A stretch of 10,280 nt of DNA from Rhodocyclaceae bacterium UBA1310 (lineage in GTDB: Bacteria; Pseudomonadota; Gammaproteobacteria; Burkholderiales; Rhodocyclaceae). The notes below the pieces were generated by a model, which did no database searches, was not told where the DNA came from, and saw only the letters and a list, made by a program, of their open reading frames with translations. Positions 1 to 6,184 of this stretch are shown here, piece by piece. Location of the stretch: NCBI GenBank assembly GCA_002307175.1, contig DBTS01000073.1, forward strand, positions 479 through 10,758, given 5' to 3'. Within the stretch, counting starts at the first letter, position 1. Every line of letters starts with the position of its first letter. The translations under genes were made by a program, and so were the position numbers.

Positions 1-36
1 TCCAAGAACAAGCTGGTTGACCAGTCCAAGAACTGA
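1..36 (+). CDS. ilvC: Ketol-acid reductoisomerase, C-terminal tail (partial)
   Basis: Only the last eleven codons and a TGA stop (34-36) are inside the window, reading SKNKLVDQSKN. This matches the usual C-terminus of betaproteobacterial IlvC as I remember it (a 'W-I-x-x-N-K-L-V-D' ending). The enzyme performs the NADPH-dependent isomeroreduction step of valine and isoleucine synthesis. The call also rests on context: ilvC followed by pssA and leuA is a common order in betaproteobacteria. Eleven residues are too few for a homology call on their own, so the identification leans on the neighbours. A probable terminator begins about 20 bases after the stop. Confidence 0.72.
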   Translation, partial: SKNKLVDQSKN

Positions 37-55
37 TTGGTCGTGTAATCTTGTT

Positions 56-103
56 GGGGCGGAAAGTGGAGTGGCTGTCTGGCCCCTGCTGCCGCCCCTT
101 TTT
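56..103 (+). terminator. Probable rho-independent terminator of ilvC
   Basis: GGGGCGG (56-62) pairs perfectly with CCGCCCC (92-98), followed directly by five T (99-103). The enclosed 29 bases are long for a simple loop, but GGC (73-75) and GCC (82-84) can form a small inner hairpin. An alternative pairing of GGGGC (56-60) with GCCCC (82-86) is also possible. It lies 20 bases past the ilvC stop and 43 bases before pssA, so pssA would be transcribed by readthrough or from a weak promoter that I cannot point to. Confidence 0.6.
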
Positions 104-112
104 GCATGTGAT

Positions 113-130
113 GGCCCGGATCGCCGGGCC
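113..130 (+). promoter_or_regulatory. GC-rich hairpin in the pssA leader
   Basis: GGCCCGG (113-119), loop ATCG, CCGGGCC (124-130): a perfect 7-bp all-GC stem with a four-base loop. It ends four bases before the pssA ribosome-binding region (GAGG at 135-138) and has no T-run after it, so it is not a terminator. It may stabilise the 5' end of a processed message or tune access to the ribosome-binding site. The structure is seen directly; the function is inferred. Confidence 0.45.
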
Positions 131-145
131 AGTTGAGGATGTGGC

Positions 146-949
146 ATGAACGATCAGATCTGCAGTGAAGAAGAAGTCGACGCCAAGGTCGAGGAGAAAC
201 GTCGCTCGCGCGCGATCTACATTCTCCCGAATCTGTTTACATCCGCGGCCCTGTTTGCCGGCTTCTTTGCCATTGTCCAGGCGATGAACTCCCGCTTTGA
301 CCTGGCCGCCTGGGCGATCTTCGTGGCGATGATCCTCGATGGCCTGGATGGGCGGGTGGCCCGTTTGACCAATACGCAGAGCCAGTTCGGCGCTGAATAT
401 GATTCCCTGTCGGATTGCGTGGCGTTTGGTGTCGCCCCGGCCTTGGTGACCTATGAATGGGCGCTGAAGGATCTGGGCAAGCTGGGCTGGATTGCTGCCT
501 TTATTTACTGTGTGTCCGCCGCCTTGCGTCTGGCGCGCTTCAACACCAACATCACCGTGATCGACAAACGCTTCTTCCAGGGCTTGCCCAGCCCGGCTGC
601 AGCCGCCTTGCTGACTGGCTTCGTGTGGGTGATGATCGACAATAACGTGAGCCCGGATTCCAGCCTGCTCGGGATCCCCGTGCGGTACATGGCCTGTGTG
701 TGCGCGATTTTCTCCGGGGTCAGCATGGTGACCAACGTATTATTCTGGAGCGGCAAGAGCATCAACCTGCGGCGGGCGATTCCGTTTGCTGCGGCGCTCG
801 CCTTTGTGGTTGTGCTGCTGGTGGTCAGCAGCTACCCACCGGGGGTGCTGTTCGGGCTGTTTGTCTGTTATGGCCTTTCCGGCTATGTCATGAGTGTCTG
901 GCGCAGGTTGCGCCGTCGCAAGCCGGCAGTGGCAAACAAAGCACAATGA
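146..949 (+). CDS. pssA: CDP-diacylglycerol--serine O-phosphatidyltransferase
   Basis: This 267-residue integral membrane enzyme transfers a phosphatidyl group from CDP-diacylglycerol to L-serine, giving phosphatidylserine, the precursor of phosphatidylethanolamine. The CDP-alcohol phosphotransferase signature DGxxARx8GxxxDxxxD is complete at residues 68-90: D68, G69, A72, R73, G82, D86 and D90, where the acidic residues hold the divalent metal. The N-terminal ~25 residues are charged and cytosolic; several hydrophobic segments follow (about 28-46, 52-66, 92-128, 150-165, 178-205 and 211-245), and the end is Arg/Lys-rich. It is the Bacillus-type (type II) enzyme, unrelated to the phospholipase-D-like PssA of E. 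coli. The ATG at 146 has GAGG (135-138) at a spacing of seven bases. It lies between ilvC and leuA, the usual betaproteobacterial position. Confidence 0.95.
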   Translation: MNDQICSEEEVDAKVEEKRRSRAIYILPNLFTSAALFAGFFAIVQAMNSRFDLAAWAIFVAMILDGLDGRVARLTNTQSQFGAEYDSLSDCVAFGVAPALVTYEWALKDLGKLGWIAAFIYCVSAALRLARFNTNITVIDKRFFQGLPSPAAAALLTGFVWVMIDNNVSPDSSLLGIPVRYMACVCAIFSGVSMVTNVLFWSGKSINLRRAIPFAAALAFVVVLLVVSSYPPGVLFGLFVCYGLSGYVMSVWRRLRRRKPAVANKAQ

Positions 950-993
950 ACGATGCTCGTGGATTGAACATGGAGAACGCGGATGTCTTCTGA
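946..993 (+). other. Possible coupled 15-codon micro-ORF between pssA and leuA
   Basis: An ATG at 946-948 overlaps the pssA TGA (947-949) as ATGA. It opens a 15-codon frame, MNDARGLNMENADVF, ending at TGA 991-993, eight bases inside leuA in another frame. It has a single Leu codon, so it does not look like a leucine attenuator peptide such as leuL. There is no good ribosome-binding site in front of it. If translated at all, it would be by reinitiation after pssA, and its ribosomes would cross the leuA start. It may be chance. Confidence 0.2.
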
Positions 994-2527
994 CCATCTG
1001 GTGATATTTGATACGACCCTGCGTGACGGTGAGCAGAGTCCGGGCGCTTCAATGACGCGTGACGAGAAGGTGCGTATTGCGCGCCAGCTCGAAAAGATGC
1101 GCGTCGATGTGATCGAAGCAGGGTTTGCGGCTGCTTCCAACGGCGACTTCGAGTCGGTACGTGCAGTGGCCGAAGCCGTCAAGGATTCGGTGGTCTGCTC
1201 ATTGGCGCGCGCCAACGAAAACGACATCCGGCGTGCCGGTGAGGCGATCCGCCCGGCCAGGGCGGGGCGCATCCATACCTTCATCGCCACCAGCCCGATC
1301 CACATGGAAAAGAAACTGCGCATGAGCCCCGAGCAGGTGCTTGAGCAGGCAGTGAAAGCCATTGGCTGGGCGCGGGAATTCACCGACAACGTCGAATTCT
1401 CGGCAGAAGATGCAGGGCGTTCCGAAGTTGATTACCTCTGCCGCATCTTCGAGCAGGTCATCAAGGCGGGCGCCACCACTATCAATGTGCCCGATACTGT
1501 TGGCTACAACATGCCCGATCAGTTTGCCAGCCTGATCCGCACGCTCATTGAGCGCGTGCCGAACTCTGATCAGGTTGTCTGGTCGGTGCACTGCCACAAT
1601 GACCTCGGTCTGGCAGTCGCCAACTCGCTGGCCGCAGTGAATGCCGGAGCCCGTCAGGTGGAGTGCACGGTCAACGGCCTGGGTGAGCGTGCCGGCAATG
1701 CCTCGATGGAAGAAGTGGTCATGGCCGTGCGTACGCGCAAGGATTTCTTCCCGGTGAGCACGCGTATCGAAACCTCCCAGATTGTGCCGGCTTCCAAGCT
1801 TGTGTCGCAGATCACGGGTTACCCGGTACAGCCCAACAAGGCTGTCGTGGGGGCGAATGCTTTTGCGCATGAGTCCGGTATCCATCAGGATGGCGTGCTC
1901 AAGCATCGCGAAACCTACGAAATCATGCGTGCCGAGGATGTGGGCTGGAGTACCAACCGCCTCACTCTGGGTAAGCTCTCCGGCCGCAATGCCCTGCGTT
2001 CGCGGCTACAGGAGCTGGGCATCGTGATTGAAAGTGAAGAGCAGCTCAACGCCGCCTTCGCACGCTTCAAGAGTCTTGCGGACAAGAAACAGGAGATCTT
2101 TGATGAAGACCTCCAGGCCCTGATGTCCGATGACACTGCACCCCCACGCGAGCATTACAAGCTGGTGTCGCTGCGGGTCAGCTCTGAGACCGGCGAAGTG
2201 CCATCTGCCGGCATTACCTTGACGGTGGACGGTTCCGAACGCAGTGGCGAGGCACCAGGGTCCGGGCCGGTGGATGCCACCTTCAAGGCCATTGAGGCGA
2301 TAGTCGGGAGCCAGGCACAACTGCTGCTGTATTCGGTGAACGCTATTACCGGTGGTACAGATGCGCAGGGCGAAGTGACGGTGCGCCTCTCCAAGGGGGA
2401 TCGCATTGTCAACGGGCAAGGCGCGGATACCGACATCATCGTGGCGTCTGCAAAAGCTTACGTTAACGCAGTCAATCGCCTGTTTTCGGGCGTGGAGCGT
2501 GTTGACCCTCAGGATGGTACGGTCTGA
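983..2527 (+). CDS. leuA: 2-isopropylmalate synthase
   Basis: This 514-residue cytosolic enzyme condenses acetyl-CoA with 2-oxoisovalerate, the first committed step of leucine synthesis. The N-terminal TIM-barrel catalytic domain (about 1-270) carries DTTLRDGEQSPG (10-21), with catalytic R14 and metal ligand D15; the HxH metal pair is H203/H205 in HCHNDLGLAVANS, and N239 is in GERAGNASMEE. ESGIHQDGVLK (297-307) marks the subdomain linker. A C-terminal regulatory domain (about 390-510), the usual site of leucine feedback inhibition, is full length. The size fits the long bacterial LeuA class, and the leading DTTLRDGEQSPGASM favours LeuA over homocitrate or citramalate synthase. The ATG at 983 has GGAGA (972-976) at six bases and gives the expected MSxDHLVIFD start. 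It follows pssA by 33 bases with no terminator between, so the two are probably cotranscribed. Confidence 0.97.
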   Translation: MSSDHLVIFDTTLRDGEQSPGASMTRDEKVRIARQLEKMRVDVIEAGFAAASNGDFESVRAVAEAVKDSVVCSLARANENDIRRAGEAIRPARAGRIHTFIATSPIHMEKKLRMSPEQVLEQAVKAIGWAREFTDNVEFSAEDAGRSEVDYLCRIFEQVIKAGATTINVPDTVGYNMPDQFASLIRTLIERVPNSDQVVWSVHCHNDLGLAVANSLAAVNAGARQVECTVNGLGERAGNASMEEVVMAVRTRKDFFPVSTRIETSQIVPASKLVSQITGYPVQPNKAVVGANAFAHESGIHQDGVLKHRETYEIMRAEDVGWSTNRLTLGKLSGRNALRSRLQELGIVIESEEQLNAAFARFKSLADKKQEIFDEDLQALMSDDTAPPREHYKLVSLRVSSETGEVPSAGITLTVDGSERSGEAPGSGPVDATFKAIEAIVGSQAQLLLYSVNAITGGTDAQGEVTVRLSKGDRIVNGQGADTDIIVASAKAYVNAVNRLFSGVERVDPQDGTV

Positions 2528-2556
2528 CCGGATTGCTTTGTGCGCAGGCTTCCACC

Positions 2557-2580
2557 AACGCAGCTTCGGCTGCGTTTTTT
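2557..2580 (+). terminator. Strong rho-independent terminator of leuA
   Basis: AACGCAGC (2557-2564), loop TTCG, GCTGCGTT (2569-2576), then further T to 2580. The 8-bp perfect stem closes on C(UUCG)G, the exceptionally stable tetraloop. It lies 29 bases after the leuA stop. On the opposite strand the same hairpin directly follows the DUF2069 stop codon but lacks a U-run, so it should work mainly for leuA. Confidence 0.92.
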
Positions 2581-2929
2581 ATTGCTGCCGCAGATTTTCC
2601 GAATAGCGCGCATACCCACAGCACAGTGCAAACAGGCTGAGGGTGAGAATGATCTCCAGGGCGCCATATACGAGGGCCGGATGGCTTGAAGCCACCCAGG
2701 TACGTACTACGCCAGCGGCGAAGTAGAGCCAGATCACCAGGCTCATCCATTGGAAGGTGTAGCGGCGACCATACAGAAAGCCACGCAGCGCCAAAAGCAA
2801 TGGCAGCAAGGTGAGGAGCAGCCAGATTCGGCTGACAGGGGCACCGAGCGGCCAGATTTCTGCGACCACAATGAGCCCCACCAGGCACAGCAGATTGATC
2901 ACGGCAGCAAGTTGAAGGCGTTGCAGCAT
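2579..2929 (-). CDS. DUF2069 family small inner-membrane protein
   Basis: This 116-residue, very hydrophobic protein has about four membrane segments (roughly 8-25, 34-50, 60-79 and 84-105). The central stretch LRGFLYGRRYTFQW (48-61), then WLYFAAGVVRTW (67-78) and LEIILTLSLF (91-100), fits my memory of the DUF2069 family, whose function is unknown to me. The topology suggests a short cytosolic tail at each end. Its stop (TTA on the plus strand, 2579-2581) runs into the T-tract of the convergent leuA terminator. The ATG at 2929 has only a weak purine stretch (GGCGGA) before it. It is divergent from the YihY-family gene; both encode inner-membrane proteins. A TATAAT hexamer lies upstream. Confidence 0.82.
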   Translation of the reverse strand: MLQRLQLAAVINLLCLVGLIVVAEIWPLGAPVSRIWLLLTLLPLLLALRGFLYGRRYTFQWMSLVIWLYFAAGVVRTWVASSHPALVYGALEIILTLSLFALCCGYARYSENLRQQ

Positions 2930-2970
2930 TGGGTTTCCGCCAAAAGGAGCGTACCGCCACTATCCGGCAG

Positions 2971-2993
2971 GCAGGCATGGGTAGAATGCCTGC
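2971..2993. promoter_or_regulatory. Perfect 8+8 dyad in the divergent DUF2069 / yihY promoter region
   Basis: GCAGGCAT (2971-2978) and ATGCCTGC (2986-2993) are perfect inverted repeats around the seven-base centre GGGTAGA. The dyad touches the TATAAT hexamer of the minus strand (2994-2999), so it would cover the start of the DUF2069 transcript. It also contains a plus-strand TAGAAT (2982-2987) that could serve the YihY gene. It is either an operator shared by the two divergent genes or a 5' stem-loop of the DUF2069 mRNA. The repeats are seen directly; the role is inferred. Confidence 0.5.
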
Positions 2994-2999
2994 ATTATA
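2994..2999 (-). promoter_or_regulatory. Candidate -10 box for the DUF2069 gene
   Basis: On the minus strand this reads TATAAT, a perfect sigma70 -10 hexamer, 65 bases upstream of the DUF2069 start codon. The best -35 candidate, TTCCCT (plus coordinates 3016-3021, spacer 16), matches TTGACA at three positions only, so the promoter may need an activator or be weak. The predicted transcript start falls inside the adjoining dyad. Confidence 0.4.
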
Positions 3000-3028
3000 G
3001 GGTGCAGTCTTGTGCAGGGAAGCAGGTC

Positions 3029-4258
3029 ATGAATTCGTATTTTGCCGATAGCCCGATTTATCAGTTTGCCGTGCTGGTGCGCCGACGGTTTATGGAAGTG
3101 CGCGTGATGCAGACGGCGGGGGCGCTCACCTATACCACCCTGCTGTCGCTGGTGCCGATGATTACCGTGGTGCTGATCGTGATGCGGCAGTTCTCCCCGT
3201 TCATGAAACTGGGGGAGAGCATGCGCGGTTTTCTGCTGCAAAACCTTCTGCCGGATCGTGCCGGCAAAGTCGTGGCGACCTATGCATGGCAGTTCAGCCA
3301 GAAGGCCTCCAGCCTGACGATCGTGGGTACGATCTTTCTGGTGATCACCGCCATCATGCTGTTTTCCACCATTGATCGGACGATTGCCGGAATCTGGGCG
3401 GTGCGCAAGCCGCGTGCGTGGTATGTGCGGATTCCCGTGTACTGGTTGGCGCTGACGCTGGGGCCGATCCTGTTTGCGGGCAGCGTGGCGGTGACGGGGC
3501 GCGTGCTGGCGGTATCCCTGGGGATGGTCGATGAGCCCGGCTGGGTGCACAATTTTCTCAATCGGGCCATGACAGCGGGGCTGCTTTCCGCACTGTTCGC
3601 CTTTCTTTTTCACTCCATTCCAAACCGCAAGCTCAATCGCTGGCACAGTCTTGCGGGGGGATTAGTGGCGGGGCTGGGGCTGGTGCTGATGCAGCGTCTG
3701 TTTGGCTTCTATCTCTCCAGTCTGCCAAATTTCACGCTGATTTACGGCACCTTCTCGGTGGTCCCGATCTTCCTGATCTGGATCTACCTGTCCTGGTTTG
3801 TCGTGCTGCTCGGGGCCACGGTTTCGGCGGTATTCCCGGATTTCGAGGCCCGCCAGAAGGTGCTGCCGCAAACGCCTGCCGGAGATATTGTGGCGGCACT
3901 CCGTATAACGCATGCCCTGATTGTGGGGCAATCTCGCGGAAAACCCCGCGGGCTGGTCGATCTGGCGGGTGACGCAAGACTCACCCAGGCGCGCGCCGAG
4001 GCCATGCTCGAAGAAATGCGGCTGGCAGGCTGGACAGTGCGTACCGAAGACGGTGAGTGGATGTTATGCGTGGCCGCTGAAGCCATTTCAGTGGGGGATC
4101 TGGTGGCCCGGCTGGTTGTCGGTGTGGCCGAAATCCAGGTCAAGGACCCGATGATCCGGCCTGATGACCAGCAACTTCTGGTGGCTACGGTGGGGCAGAT
4201 GCGGCAGGCAATGGCACGCCCGGTGACTTCGCTGGAAAATCTACCGCCCAAGCTTTGA
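3029..4258 (+). CDS. YihY/BrkB family inner-membrane protein
   Basis: This 409-residue membrane protein belongs to the YihY/BrkB family (often named 'virulence factor BrkB' and formerly mis-called ribonuclease BN); its biochemical role is not settled. The hallmark QTAGALTYTTLLSLVPMITV is at 28-47. Hydrophobic segments lie near 34-52, 95-113, 134-157, 181-196, 205-222 and 237-269. After the membrane part, a soluble C-terminal extension (about 275-409) includes a possible winged-helix-like stretch (285-345), ending in L-x-W-x-V-x-T-E-D-G-E-W; such extensions occur in the longer betaproteobacterial members. The open frame extends back to 2750, but that part overlaps the divergent DUF2069 gene and looks non-coding. 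The ATG at 3029, just before the conserved N-terminus, is the sensible start, with CAGGGA and AGCAGG upstream. It converges with the PilZ-like gene. Confidence 0.88.
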   Translation: MNSYFADSPIYQFAVLVRRRFMEVRVMQTAGALTYTTLLSLVPMITVVLIVMRQFSPFMKLGESMRGFLLQNLLPDRAGKVVATYAWQFSQKASSLTIVGTIFLVITAIMLFSTIDRTIAGIWAVRKPRAWYVRIPVYWLALTLGPILFAGSVAVTGRVLAVSLGMVDEPGWVHNFLNRAMTAGLLSALFAFLFHSIPNRKLNRWHSLAGGLVAGLGLVLMQRLFGFYLSSLPNFTLIYGTFSVVPIFLIWIYLSWFVVLLGATVSAVFPDFEARQKVLPQTPAGDIVAALRITHALIVGQSRGKPRGLVDLAGDARLTQARAEAMLEEMRLAGWTVRTEDGEWMLCVAAEAISVGDLVARLVVGVAEIQVKDPMIRPDDQQLLVATVGQMRQAMARPVTSLENLPPKL

Positions 4259-4319
4259 TCTTGTGGCGAGCCCTGTGATCAGGCTCATGCGGGGATCGGA
4301 GTGCTGAGTGTCAGTGGTG

Positions 4320-5816
4320 TCAGATAGGGTAGGGGTCGATTTCGAACTGGAACAGTTCAATGCTCGATGTTTGCAGATCAAGCGTGAGCAGGCGGCATTG
4401 CGCTACATACACACGCTCGATATCAGATACCAGAGTGAAGCGGCGTGAAGCGTAAGTGCCCGACGGCGCAAGAATCGCCTGATGCTGGCGCAGGGCCGGC
4501 AATACGGGAAGCACCAGGGCGCGCACCATGCTCTGCGGTTTTTCCGTGCCACGGAAGCCTATTTGTACCGGAATTGCACCACGCGACACCATTTGCAGCC
4601 CGATCTCGATGTGTTCGATCGAGTCGCTGCGAATCCAGCGCACCACGCACAGATTCCATGGGTCCTGCGCATTGCGCCGCAGCGCCACGGCCACGCCGGC
4701 AACAAGGCCTGCACCACGTCCCTGAAGCTGCATGATGGCGTATCCACCGGGGCTCTCGTTGGTCACTGTCCAGCGCGAAATCAGCGATTGGGGGCCGTTG
4801 TCATCGCCATGGAGTACTGCCCAGATGTTGGTCAGCCCTACGCAGGCTTCCACCTGGTAATCCTGTTTGCGGCGAGGCTGCTCGCGCTTCGGCGGGGTCG
4901 TCCAATGCTGGCGCAGGTAGTTCAGGACGGCTGTTGGCTGCACTTCGGGAAATGCCGGATCAAGCCGTAACTCTGTTATACCGTCGCTGGTGGCTTCCTG
5001 CTGTGCCAGCAACTCGCCGGCGCGCCGTGCCAATCCTGCGGTGGAAAAAAACAGCAGTGTGCGGCCTTCCTGCGGGTCGCGGCGCAGGCAGTACTGGGGT
5101 TCAGCCGCACCATGTGGATCAAGCCAGTACCAACTGCCATCGAGTGCGGGGGGGCGTTGTTCCTGCACGTGTACCTGGGCACAGATACGGGTCAGATACT
5201 CCGCTGCCCATTCGAGCTCTGCAGGCGTCATGCTTTGCGGTGCCAGGGTGATCATGGCAAGCAGGCGCTTGTAGGCGAACAGGGCTGTCTCTGCCGGGTT
5301 TCCGCTGGCCTCCAGGCCGCGTTCATTACGTGCCAGGGCGTAAAGACGGTAGGCAACGCGCCAGATTTCCGGGTCTGGCTCAAGTCCCACCTGATTCATG
5401 CTCAGATAGTACTCGCCAAGGAGCCGCAGAGCGCGGGCCGAAGAGGCTTCGTTGAGGCGTTTTTGGGGCGTGCCTGCGCGGGTGTCGTTGTCGGTCAGAA
5501 CGCGTTCGAAGCCCAGCGCCACACGTTTGATGCAGTCCGCCACGCTGCGCACACGGTGTAGTAGTGCCGGCGGCAAGGGGAGTACCTGGCTGCGAAGATC
5601 GCGACGATGTTCTATCCCCAGGCGGAGCACGCGGCTGTAGAGTTGTTCGATACAGCCGTGAAACTGCGAGCTCTGTATGGTGGGGCCATATAACGCGTCA
5701 AGCGTCTGCCCCATGCCCAGTACTTCTTCGGCAATGTCTGTCGAAGGAGGGCTGGCAAGCCAGCTCTGGACTGAGTCGGTGGCGTCAGCAGTAAATCCTG
5801 GGGTTGGGGTAGGCAT
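4320..5816 (-). CDS. Hypothetical protein with degenerate PilZ-like C-terminal domain
   Basis: This 498-residue protein has no signal peptide or membrane segment. The N-terminal ~270 residues look alpha-helical; the stretch ALRLLGEYYLSMNQ (129-142) followed by PDPEIWRVAYRLYALA (147-162) resembles helical-repeat segments in a family of betaproteobacterial hypotheticals. The C-terminal part (about 310-425) has PilZ-like layout: an Arg-rich start (R311, R315, R316), then NESPGGYAI (353-361), fitting (D/N)xSxxG, then a hydrophobic strand, VVRWIRS (391-397) and IEIGLQMVS (403-411). The classical RxxxR is unclear: R311-x3-R315 exists, but the Arg preceding the first strand aligns better as R316-x3-Y320, with the second Arg lost. 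It may therefore bind c-di-GMP weakly or not at all. I do not recognise a named gene. The ATG at 5816 has a poor, close ribosome site (CCAGG); M35 is a possible alternative. Confidence 0.72.
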   Translation of the reverse strand: MPTPTPGFTADATDSVQSWLASPPSTDIAEEVLGMGQTLDALYGPTIQSSQFHGCIEQLYSRVLRLGIEHRRDLRSQVLPLPPALLHRVRSVADCIKRVALGFERVLTDNDTRAGTPQKRLNEASSARALRLLGEYYLSMNQVGLEPDPEIWRVAYRLYALARNERGLEASGNPAETALFAYKRLLAMITLAPQSMTPAELEWAAEYLTRICAQVHVQEQRPPALDGSWYWLDPHGAAEPQYCLRRDPQEGRTLLFFSTAGLARRAGELLAQQEATSDGITELRLDPAFPEVQPTAVLNYLRQHWTTPPKREQPRRKQDYQVEACVGLTNIWAVLHGDDNGPQSLISRWTVTNESPGGYAIMQLQGRGAGLVAGVAVALRRNAQDPWNLCVVRWIRSDSIEHIEIGLQMVSRGAIPVQIGFRGTEKPQSMVRALVLPVLPALRQHQAILAPSGTYASRRFTLVSDIERVYVAQCRLLTLDLQTSSIELFQFEIDPYPI

Positions 5817-5902
5817 GACCTGGGAACTTGAATTGCGTAAGCATATCGGCCTATTCTAGCAAGATCATGCCGGCTATAGCTTGTTGCCGGGGTTAATCTG
5901 GA

Positions 5903-5930
5903 ACTATACCGTAGGAGCCGTATCGGCCAA
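5903..5930 (-). promoter_or_regulatory. Candidate sigma70 promoter for the PilZ-like gene
   Basis: On the minus strand, TTGGCC (plus 5925-5930, four of six to TTGACA), a 16-base spacer and TATAGT (plus 5903-5908, five of six to TATAAT). The start would fall near 5896, giving a leader of about 80 bases. A second weak -10-like TAGAAT (minus strand, around 5852-5857) lies closer to the gene but has no -35. Confidence 0.38.
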
Positions 5931-6110
5931 TCTTGTGTAGGCGGGGCTCTGAATTCTGGTATCGTGCCGCTTTCCTTCAGTGGGTGCCTGAGTGTACGCA
6001 CTGCCCGATAGGCCGCTGTCCGTGGCGTGCGGCCTTGTTTCCGGGATATCCGGCATGGGCTTTAGGGGCTGAATCCGGGCGGAGTCGGGAGGGGGAAGTG
6101 AAAAGAGCTA

Positions 6111-6139
6111 TTGAGTCCACGGCCTGACTCAGTTATTAT
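6111..6139 (+). promoter_or_regulatory. Sigma70 promoter of the rpsP-rimM-trmD-rplS operon
   Basis: TTGAGT (6111-6116; TTGA conserved), a 17-base spacer, TATTAT (6134-6139; five of six to TATAAT). The predicted start is near 6146, leaving a leader of roughly 40 bases before rpsP. A dyad, TGAGTC (6112-6117) and GACTCA (6126-6131) with eight bases between, lies across the -35 and spacer and could be an operator. Confidence 0.72.
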
Positions 6140-6184
6140 TCTCGGTTTTCGGTAATCCGTACCAAGTTTCTCGGGATACAAAAC

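Larger units (their letters stand above)
5817..6184. other. 368-base gene-free divergent promoter region
   Basis: No convincing gene lies here; a 64-codon plus frame (5933-6127) has unnatural composition and no ribosome site. The left part holds a candidate promoter for the minus-strand PilZ-like gene. The right end holds the rpsP promoter. Other structure seen: an 8-bp direct repeat TATCGGCC at 5844-5851 and 5921-5928; the palindrome GCTATAGC at 5873-5880 within CCGGC (5870-5874) and GCCGG (5886-5890); the palindrome GGATATCC near 6043-6050; and an extended -10-like TGGTATCGT at 5957-5965 on the plus strand. About 150 bases (5966-6110) have no clear role. Confidence 0.6.

Noticed and set aside
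1199..1906. A 235-codon minus frame inside leuA
   Set aside because: Antisense shadow of leuA codon bias; His/Arg/Gly/Asp-rich with no family resemblance.
983..2527. Homocitrate synthase, citramalate synthase or HMG-CoA lyase instead of leuA
   Set aside because: The exact DTTLRDGEQSPG start, the full-length C-terminal regulatory domain and the ilvC-pssA context favour 2-isopropylmalate synthase.
2750..3028. N-terminal extension of the YihY-family frame
   Set aside because: Its Gln/Arg/Glu-rich sequence is the antisense of the DUF2069 gene; the conserved protein begins just after ATG 3029.
2960..3646. A 228-codon minus frame inside the YihY-family gene
   Set aside because: Extreme His/Gln/Arg composition typical of the complement of hydrophobic membrane-protein codons; no start signal.
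3029..4258. Ribonuclease BN
   Set aside because: The old name for the YihY family came from a misassignment; the protein is a polytopic membrane protein with no nuclease motif.
4268..4286. GAGCC / GGCTC inverted repeat between the convergent YihY and PilZ-like genes as a terminator
   Set aside because: The stem is short (5 bp plus 2 across a bulge) and has no T-run on either strand, so I do not call it.
5933..6127. A 64-codon plus frame before rpsP
   Set aside because: Cys/Trp/Arg/Pro-rich random-looking product, no ribosome site, and it overlaps the rpsP -35 box.
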